18,960 nt of DNA from CAYNYM01 sp049366815 (GTDB lineage Bacteria; Desulfobacterota; DSM-4660; Desulfatiglandales; HGW-15), in contig JBMNCO010000198.1 in the NCBI GenBank assembly GCA_049366815.1, forward strand, positions 1-18,960, written 5' to 3'. Each line of letters opens with the position of its first letter. The stretch's first letter is position 1. A program made the position numbers and the translations under genes. Below, one piece after another: positions 13,419-18,960 of this stretch. Under the pieces are notes generated by a model. That model was not told where the DNA came from, did no database searches, and saw nothing but the letters and a program-made list of their open reading frames with translations.

Positions 13419-15452
13419 TCAGGCCTTGTCATAGTGGTTGAACTGCATGGTAAAGGTCCCCCTGCCCTGCGAGACAGAGCGAAGCGCCGTCGAATATCCG
13501 AACATCTTTGCAAGGGGTACGCTTGCCGTCAGCACCTGAACGGGGCCCTGCGCAATGATCTGTTCAATCTTTCCCTGCCTTGCGTTGAGATCCCCGATGA
13601 CCTCCCCCATGAATTCCTCGGGGATCAGGATCTCGGTCTTCATAATGGGTTCAAGAAGCAGGGGTTCCGCCTTTGTAAAGGCATTTCTGAAGGCCATGGA
13701 GGCGGCGATCCTGAAGGCCATGTCGTCGGAATTCATCTCATGTAACTGAACACTCAGAAGCGCGGTCTCCACATCTACGACAGGATAACCCATGATCATG
13801 CCGCTCAGGGCAGCTTCCTCAATGCCCCCCTGGATGGCCGTCAGAAAGGCCTCCGTCAAATCCGGATTCTCACACCGGTCCACAAAGGTGTTCCCACTGC
13901 CGCGAGGCAGGGGGCGGAGTTCTATCTTGACGCCCGCAAAATGGAGCTGGCCAGCCAGTTCTTTCTGGAAGACCTCCTCGTGCCGCACTTTTTCACTTAT
14001 TGTCTCACGATACATGACCTGGGGTTTGCCCTGGTTCGTATCCACAAAAAACTCCCTCTTGACCCGACCCATGATGATCTCCAGGTGGAGTTCCCCCATC
14101 CCTGATACGACCGTCTGTCCTGTATCCTCGTCAATACGGTATTTGAATGTGGGATCTTCATCGGCCAGTTTGGCAAGTGCATCGAGGAGTTTTTCCTGGT
14201 CCTGCACCCGCTTGGGTTCCACGGCCACGCTGATGACCGGCTCGTTAAACCTGATCGGTTCGAGCAGAATCGGATTGTCTTCATCCGTGAGGGTGTCCCC
14301 GGTGGTGGTCCGTTTCAGCCCCATGGCGGCGACAATATCGCCCGCAGAGGCCTCTTCCATGCGTTCTCTCTTGTTGGAGTGCATTTTCAGCAGACGTGCC
14401 ATTTTCTCCTTGACGGTCTTGCCGGGATTTAAGACCGTATCGCCGACACGAACCGATCCGGAATAGATCCTGAGGTAGGTCATCTTTCTGCCCTGATCCA
14501 TCTGAACCTTGAAGGCGAGCGCGGAAAACGGACCCTTCTTCTTGGGAGGCCGCGCTTCAACGGTATCCGTTCCGGGTATGTGGCCCACAATGGGCGGGAC
14601 ATCGATGGGAGAGGGCAGATAGTCGATGATGCCGTCCAGGAGAGGCTGAATGCCCTTGTTGCGTAAGGCCGCACCGCAAAACACGGGGACCGCCTCCAGT
14701 TTGTTGGCGGCCGTTCGAATGGCCATTTTCAACTCCTTGGGGTCGATTTCCTGCTCGGACAAGTAAAGGTCCATGATGTGGTCGTCTTTATCTGCCAGTT
14801 TTTCCAAGAGCATTTCGCGATATGCACCGGCCTGTTCCACCAACTCCTCGGGAATGGGCAGTTCCTTGAATTCAGCACCCAGGGTATCTTCTTCCCACAC
14901 GATGGCCTTCATCTTGATAAGGTCGATGACCCCGGTGAAGATATCTTCCGCACCCCAAGGCAGTTGCAGCACCAAAGGGTTGGCCCCAAGACGATCCCCG
15001 AGCATGTCGACGGCACGAAAAAAATCCGCCCCGACCCTGTCCATCTTATTGATAAAGGCAATTTTCGGGACCTTATACCGGTCTGCTTGATGCCACACCG
15101 TCTCGGACTGCGGCTCAACACCACCCACGGCGCAAAAGATACCGATGGCCCCGTCCAGGACCCTCAAGGACCGCTCCACCTCGATGGTAAAGTCCACATG
15201 ACCGGGAGTATCAATGATATTGATGGTATGGCCGAGCCATTTACAGGATGTGACGGCGGACGTAATGGTGATACCCCGTTCCCGTTCCTCCAGCATCCAA
15301 TCCATGGTGGCCTCGCCGTCATGCACTTCTCCCATCTTGTGCACCCGGCCGGTGTAATAAAGGATCCGTTCGGTGATAGTGGTCTTTCCCGCGTCAATAT
15401 GGGCGATGATCCCGATATTTCGCGTGGTTGTCAATTTTTGGCTCTCTGCCAT
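13419..15452 (-). CDS. fusA: Elongation factor G (stand-alone copy)
   Basis: The 677-residue GTPase has all five EF-G domains. G1 is AHIDAGKT (17-24), switch I holds RGITITSA, G3 is DTPGH (81-85) and G4 is NKMD (135-138). The C-terminal domains IV and V are intact, ending near SQGRGTFTMQFNHY. It catalyses ribosome translocation and possibly recycling. It is slightly shorter than typical EF-G (about 690-704) and sits alone, without the rpsL-rpsG-tuf neighbours of the str operon. Phrases such as MDWMLEERERGITITSAVTSC recall the spd-type EF-G1 found in spirochaetes, planctomycetes and deltaproteobacteria; that subgroup assignment is from memory. The ATG at 15452 has no recognisable Shine-Dalgarno in the preceding 20 nt. 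Confidence 0.95.
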   Translation of the reverse strand: MAESQKLTTTRNIGIIAHIDAGKTTITERILYYTGRVHKMGEVHDGEATMDWMLEERERGITITSAVTSCKWLGHTINIIDTPGHVDFTIEVERSLRVLDGAIGIFCAVGGVEPQSETVWHQADRYKVPKIAFINKMDRVGADFFRAVDMLGDRLGANPLVLQLPWGAEDIFTGVIDLIKMKAIVWEEDTLGAEFKELPIPEELVEQAGAYREMLLEKLADKDDHIMDLYLSEQEIDPKELKMAIRTAANKLEAVPVFCGAALRNKGIQPLLDGIIDYLPSPIDVPPIVGHIPGTDTVEARPPKKKGPFSALAFKVQMDQGRKMTYLRIYSGSVRVGDTVLNPGKTVKEKMARLLKMHSNKRERMEEASAGDIVAAMGLKRTTTGDTLTDEDNPILLEPIRFNEPVISVAVEPKRVQDQEKLLDALAKLADEDPTFKYRIDEDTGQTVVSGMGELHLEIIMGRVKREFFVDTNQGKPQVMYRETISEKVRHEEVFQKELAGQLHFAGVKIELRPLPRGSGNTFVDRCENPDLTEAFLTAIQGGIEEAALSGMIMGYPVVDVETALLSVQLHEMNSDDMAFRIAASMAFRNAFTKAEPLLLEPIMKTEILIPEEFMGEVIGDLNARQGKIEQIIAQGPVQVLTASVPLAKMFGYSTALRSVSQGRGTFTMQFNHYDKA

Positions 15453-15605
15453 GGCTTATTTGATGTTAAGATTGTTTCATAAAGGTAGAACGCTCGCACA
15501 CTCATCGGACCGCATGAAAAAGCCATCCCGCATCTTGTAGGTTCTTGGTGTAGAAGGGTTTTCAGCTCCGATGGTGAGGGCTGTCGGCGTTTGACATGAA
15601 GCGTA

Positions 15606-15634
15606 AATCTAAGTTATCTTGCATCGCCTGTCAA
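15606..15634 (-). promoter_or_regulatory. Promoter of the EF-G gene
   Basis: Minus-strand TTGACA (15634-15629) is followed after exactly 17 nt by TAGATT (15611-15606). The start would be near 15599, leaving a leader of about 147 nt before the ATG at 15452. Nothing else gene-like is visible in that leader. Confidence 0.6.
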
Positions 15635-15644
15635 GCTGTAACAT

Positions 15645-15672
15645 TTGCGGCACATTGAAATCTCCCTATAAC
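15645..15672 (+). promoter_or_regulatory. Possible divergent promoter for the GNAT gene
   Basis: TTGCGG (15645-15650), a 16-nt spacer and TATAAC (15667-15672) lie 43 nt before the acetyltransferase ATG. The -10 is good and the -35 moderate. It would be back-to-back with the EF-G promoter. Confidence 0.38.
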
Positions 15673-15714
15673 CTAAATTCCCGCGCTTCTTGAAAGAGGG
15701 ATGACCCTGAAAAG

Positions 15715-16185
15715 ATGATCAAGAGAGACAAGTGCGGCGAGCCCTTTGAAATCAGGACATCCTGTAAAGAGGAACTCTCCTGCCTTGTGGACATGTACCA
15801 TCTTTTCTCCCCCCGACCGGCCTCCCAGGGCCTGCCGCCCGAGGACCCGGAGACCTGCAGGAAATGGGTTGAGGGGATTTTCGGCCTCGGCATGAATCTT
15901 TTTGCCTGGCGAGGTGGGCGAATCATCGGCCATGCCGCGTTGATCCCTGATCCCGGCGGAAGTTCAGGAGAGTTTGTGGTTTTTGTCCACCAGCACTTCC
16001 GAAACCTCGGCATCGGATCTGGATTGACTTGCCACATACTCCAAGAGGCGTGGCGACTAGGCTATAAATCGGTCTGGTTGACGGTCGCGAACAATAACTT
16101 TATCGCCATCAAGCTCTACAAGAAAATGGGGTTTCAATTCTGCGACATGGATGCCTGTGAACGGACCATGATCATAGGATGTTAA
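15715..16185 (+). CDS. GNAT-family N-acetyltransferase, substrate unknown
   Basis: This 156-residue cytoplasmic protein shows the GNAT acetyl-CoA site at residues 92-104 (HQHFRNLGIGSGL, the Q/RxxGxG pattern). The conserved C-terminal motif B region AIKLYKKMGF is at 131-140. The N-terminal third, with SPRPASQGLPPEDPE, gives no substrate clue. It stands alone between two leftward transcription units. The ATG at 15715 is chosen because the ATG at 15701 meets a stop after five codons; a GAGGG lies upstream at somewhat long spacing. The family acetylates amines on small molecules, antibiotics or proteins, and I cannot narrow it further. Confidence 0.85.
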   Translation: MIKRDKCGEPFEIRTSCKEELSCLVDMYHLFSPRPASQGLPPEDPETCRKWVEGIFGLGMNLFAWRGGRIIGHAALIPDPGGSSGEFVVFVHQHFRNLGIGSGLTCHILQEAWRLGYKSVWLTVANNNFIAIKLYKKMGFQFCDMDACERTMIIGC

Positions 16186-16216
16186 AAAGAGACGTCCCAT
16201 GTGCAAGCAGGCCTCA

Positions 16217-16248
16217 GGAAATGAACGACATTGATGCGTGTCATTTCC
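16217..16248. repeat. Inverted repeat between convergent GNAT and cobA-hemD genes
   Basis: GGAAATGA (16217-16224) and TCATTTCC (16241-16248) are perfect 8-bp inverted copies with a 16-nt spacer. The right arm includes the stop codon of cobA-hemD. It lies where a shared terminator is expected, but there is no T-run on either strand. Confidence 0.3.
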
Positions 16249-17779
16249 GGTCGTAAAAACGGATGATGGCTTCGGTCAGTCCTTCGATGGTGTACTGCGA
16301 GGATACGAGGTCGACCCTGAAGCCCGTTTCTTCAGCCGTCTTGGCCGTAATAGGGCCGATACAGGCGACGGCTGTCTCTTCCATCCATTGAAAGAGTTGA
16401 TCGCCTTCCGGGTCAAACATTTCTGCAAAGTGACGCACCGTGGAAGAACTGGTGAAGGTGACCATGTGGATGGACCCCTGCTGAAGCATCCGTCTGACTT
16501 CCGCCTTGTCGGCCTTTGGCTTCACAGTACGATAGGCATCCACGACATTGACTTCCGCACCCATCTTCTCCAGTTCCTCAGGGAGGATTTCCCGTGCCTG
16601 CGCCGCCCTCGGGAGCAAGATGCGCAAGGCCTTCGCCCCATGCCGCCTGAAGGCCTCCACGACGGCCTCCGCCCGGAATTCTTCCGGGATCATGTCAGGC
16701 CGGATACCCTTCTGCTGGACGGCGAGGGCGGTCTGAGGACCGATGGCCCCGATCTTGATGCCCTTGAGATCACGGACATCCCGCCCCAGGAAATCCAGTC
16801 TCTTAAAAAAGGATTTCACCCCGTTTACGCTGGTAAACACCACCCAGTCATAGGTTTCCAGCGCGCCAAGGGCCGCGTCCAAGGCGGCCCAGCTCTCCGG
16901 AGGAACAATCTCTATGGTGGGGAATTCGATGCACACCGCACCCAGGGTCGTTAATCGGGCAAGGAACGCGCTTGCCTGGTTCCGCGCCCTTGTGACCAGT
17001 ATGCGCTTGCCGTACAGAGGACGCGTTTCGAACCAATTGAGTGTTTTTCTGAGATTTACGACATCACCCACAACGATGATCGCCGGCGGCTTCAAGCCCT
17101 CTTCCCGAACCCTTTCGGCGATATTTCGAAGCGTGCCCGTCACGGTCTTCTGTTCCGGCACCGTCCCCCGGTGAATCACCCCAACCGGTGTATCCGGTCC
17201 CCGCCCGTGGGCCATGAGATTTTTTGAGATGTTCTTAATGTTCCCTACACCCATGAGAAAGACCAGGGTTCCGACCCCTGTGGCCAGTTTTTCCCAGGCG
17301 ATGCCCGAACTCTCCTTCGACGGGTCTTCATGGCCCGTAATAAAGGCAACCGTCGAGGTATAGTCCCTGTGTGTCAGGGGTATGCCCGCATAGGCCGGCA
17401 CGGCGATCGCCGAGGTAACCCCCGGGACCACCTCAAAGGGGACACCCTCCGCGATCAGTTCCTGGGCCTCCTCCCCGCCCCGGCCGAAGATAAAGGGGTC
17501 GCCGCCCTTGAGCCTGACCACGACGTGGCCATGTCTGGCCTTATCCACGATGAGCCGGTTTATCTCCTCCTGACTCATGGTGTGACAACCGCCCTTCTTT
17601 CCCACATAGATCCGTTCCGCATCTTCCGGGGCAAAATCCAGAAAGACCTCGTTGGCCAGGTAATCATACACCACGATATCCGCCTTCTCGAGGCATGCCT
17701 TGGCCTTGAGGGTCAGGAGCCCGGGATCACCAGGACCCGAACCCACCAGATAAACAATGCCGTTTTTTGTCTTTTTCAT
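16241..17779 (-). CDS. cobA-hemD: Fused uroporphyrinogen-III C-methyltransferase (CobA/SUMT) and uroporphyrinogen-III synthase (HemD)
   Basis: This 512-residue protein has two domains. Residues 7 to about 245 are SUMT: VGSGPGDPGLLTLKA (12-26), RLKGGDPFIFGRGG (89-102), VVPGVTSAIAVPAYAGIPLTHR (117-138, split in two overlapping motifs) and TGHE (148-151). Residues from about 258 to the end are HemD, starting KRILVTRARNQAS. HemD closes hydroxymethylbilane to uroporphyrinogen III; SUMT then methylates it twice with SAM to precorrin-2. Precorrin-2 leads to siroheme, cobalamin and, in many sulfate reducers, to heme through the siroheme route. The fusion is known in anaerobes. It follows hemC by 83 nt. 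The ATG at 17779 has only a weak purine-rich ribosome site. Confidence 0.94.
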   Translation of the reverse strand: MKKTKNGIVYLVGSGPGDPGLLTLKAKACLEKADIVVYDYLANEVFLDFAPEDAERIYVGKKGGCHTMSQEEINRLIVDKARHGHVVVRLKGGDPFIFGRGGEEAQELIAEGVPFEVVPGVTSAIAVPAYAGIPLTHRDYTSTVAFITGHEDPSKESSGIAWEKLATGVGTLVFLMGVGNIKNISKNLMAHGRGPDTPVGVIHRGTVPEQKTVTGTLRNIAERVREEGLKPPAIIVVGDVVNLRKTLNWFETRPLYGKRILVTRARNQASAFLARLTTLGAVCIEFPTIEIVPPESWAALDAALGALETYDWVVFTSVNGVKSFFKRLDFLGRDVRDLKGIKIGAIGPQTALAVQQKGIRPDMIPEEFRAEAVVEAFRRHGAKALRILLPRAAQAREILPEELEKMGAEVNVVDAYRTVKPKADKAEVRRMLQQGSIHMVTFTSSSTVRHFAEMFDPEGDQLFQWMEETAVACIGPITAKTAEETGFRVDLVSSQYTIEGLTEAIIRFYDRK

Positions 17780-17862
17780 GGGCTATGGTTTCTTTATGAC
17801 CGTTGAATCACCGAATCGTTTCTAGAGGACGGATGGACAAGAAGAAAGACCGGCAGCAGGAA

Positions 17863-18786
17863 TTATCCTTTTTCGTAGATGCGATCGAGGATCCGATCGG
17901 CGCCCGACGACAGGAGATGCTCGCCAAGGGCGCGGCCCAGATCCTCGGGACGCTCTCTGTCTCCCTCTATCCGGTGCCTGATCATCCCGGTCCCGTCAAG
18001 CTCGGCCACCATACCTTCCAGGATGAGCCGCCCTTCCTCGAGTCGGCCGAAACCGGCAATGGGTACCTGGCAACCCCCTTCCAATGTTTTCAGAAAGGCC
18101 CTCTCGGCCCGGACGGCGATCCCCGTCTCTTCGTGGTTCAGGAAACGAAGCCTTTCCCATACCCGGTCATCGTCCCTCCTGAGTTCCAATCCAAGGGCAC
18201 CCTGACCGACGGCCGGCAGGAATTCGTTGGGAGAAAACGTCAACCTGATCCTGTCCGAGAGCCCAAGGCGTTTGAGCCCTGCAGCCGCGAGGATAACGGC
18301 CTGCAGTCCCTCTTCTTTCAACTTCCTGAGGCGGGTGTCCACATTTCCCCGCAGCCCAACGATCTCGATATCCGGACGCATGTGCAGAAGTTGGGCCGAA
18401 CGCCTCAGGCTTCCCGTGCCCACCCGCGCCCCCCTGGGCACCTCCGTCAACGACCCGTAATCCAGCGATATGAAGGCATCACAGGGATCTTCTCTCTCAG
18501 GAAACACAGAGACTACAAGCCCCTCCGGAATTTCACCGGGGACATCTTTTACGCTGTGGACGGCCAGGTCCACCTCGCCTCGCAGGAGGGCCTCTTCAAT
18601 CTCCTTGACAAAGAGGCCCTTACCTCCGATCTTGCTCAAGGGGGCATCCAGAATCCTGTCTCCCTTGGTCTTGATCTTGACCAGTGTCACCCGGACATCG
18701 GGGTATTTCTCTTCGATCTGCCCCTTGACCCACGCACTCTGGGCCAGGGCGAGTTTGCTTCCCCTGGTCCCGATTTTAAGATGCAT
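17863..18786 (-). CDS. hemC: Hydroxymethylbilane synthase (porphobilinogen deaminase)
   Basis: The 307-residue enzyme has the usual length. Diagnostic motifs are IGTRGSKLALAQ (5-16), catalytic D81 in HSVKDVP, VGTGSLRRSAQL (122-133), GLRGNVDTRL (144-153) and C239 in LEGGCQVPIAGFG, which covalently carries the dipyrromethane cofactor. It polymerises four porphobilinogens to hydroxymethylbilane, the substrate of the HemD domain encoded next. The ATG at 18786 gives the standard MHLKIGTRGS start. The pair hemC and cobA-hemD is probably co-transcribed from upstream, outside the window. Confidence 0.96.
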   Translation of the reverse strand: MHLKIGTRGSKLALAQSAWVKGQIEEKYPDVRVTLVKIKTKGDRILDAPLSKIGGKGLFVKEIEEALLRGEVDLAVHSVKDVPGEIPEGLVVSVFPEREDPCDAFISLDYGSLTEVPRGARVGTGSLRRSAQLLHMRPDIEIVGLRGNVDTRLRKLKEEGLQAVILAAAGLKRLGLSDRIRLTFSPNEFLPAVGQGALGLELRRDDDRVWERLRFLNHEETGIAVRAERAFLKTLEGGCQVPIAGFGRLEEGRLILEGMVAELDGTGMIRHRIEGDRERPEDLGRALGEHLLSSGADRILDRIYEKG

Positions 18787-18960
18787 ACTCTCTCTGCTTC
18801 ATCTCCAAGTCCCTTATCCCGGAAACAAAGGACGTCTGTGCACCTTCACCATCATGTCAATGGAAGTGCCGTCGTTATTTTTGCAGTATTTCAGCCTTTT
18901 AAAATTGGTATGAATTTAGCCCTTTCCAATAACTGTGTGGAAATCATGCTCCCTTTCTGA
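18787..18960. other. Upstream region of hemC, no gene seen
   Basis: The 174 bases before hemC contain no supported gene on either strand and no convincing promoter. A minus-strand TTGACA at 18860-18855 has no matching -10. The minus-strand frames are broken by stops, including TAA at about 18917 in the longest one. The region may contain the end of an upstream operon gene beyond the window edge. Confidence 0.4.

Noticed and set aside
18800..18916. Minus-strand stretch upstream of hemC with protein-like composition
   Set aside because: It is bounded by in-frame stops, has no suitable start codon and matches no family I recognise.
17803..18960. Plus-strand open frame of 385 codons opposite hemC
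   Set aside because: It mirrors hemC, whose catalytic motifs are unmistakable on the other strand.
1..18960. Mobile elements, CRISPR arrays, toxin-antitoxin or phage-defence genes
   Set aside because: I looked on both strands and saw no transposase, integrase, spaced direct-repeat array or recognisable defence gene; the content is core metabolism.

Overview
The window is a chromosomal stretch from a sulfate-reducing bacterium, most likely a member of the Desulfobacterota (the former Deltaproteobacteria). The evidence is a complete dsrMKJOP operon, a periplasmic tetraheme class III cytochrome, a dicluster ferredoxin, a fused CobA-HemD enzyme and the order rlmE-yebC-ruvC-ruvA-ruvB. I see no transposase, integrase, CRISPR array, tRNA or rRNA. 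The genus cannot be fixed from what is visible.

Positions 1-5873 form a leftward block, probably one or two transcripts: rlmE (23S rRNA 2'-O-methyltransferase), yebC, ruvC, ruvA, ruvB, a HAD-family hexosyl-3-phosphoglycerate phosphatase, and a GT-A glycosyltransferase that runs off the left edge. The last two genes are 1 nt apart and look like a two-step pathway to a mannosyl- or glucosylglycerate compatible solute. The first five are housekeeping functions (rRNA modification, translation or transcription factor, Holliday-junction processing).

Positions 6055-12252 form the rightward dsr operon. A near-consensus sigma70-type promoter (TTGACA-17 nt-TATAGT) is followed by an untranslated leader of about 420 nt with several symmetric elements. 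The first gene encodes a stand-alone RsbRD N-terminal-domain protein. Then come dsrM (membrane cytochrome b), dsrK (HdrD-like Fe-S protein), dsrJ (triheme c), dsrO (periplasmic Fe-S protein with a Tat signal) and dsrP (NrfD-like membrane protein). The complex links the menaquinone pool and periplasm to cytoplasmic reduction of the DsrC trisulfide in sulfite reduction. A small 2[4Fe-4S] ferredoxin gene follows and ends at a strong terminator. A second, bidirectional terminator separates it from a convergent tetraheme cytochrome c gene.

Positions 13419-18786 hold a stand-alone EF-G gene (leftward), a divergent GNAT acetyltransferase, and the leftward pair hemC / cobA-hemD. The latter make uroporphyrinogen III and precorrin-2, the precursors of siroheme (needed by DsrAB) and, in many sulfate reducers, of heme for DsrM, DsrJ and the c-type cytochrome. 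The window therefore brings together sulfite-reduction electron transfer and the tetrapyrrole supply it depends on. Most genes are conserved families. The least explained parts are the RsbRD protein with its long leader and the compatible-solute gene pair.
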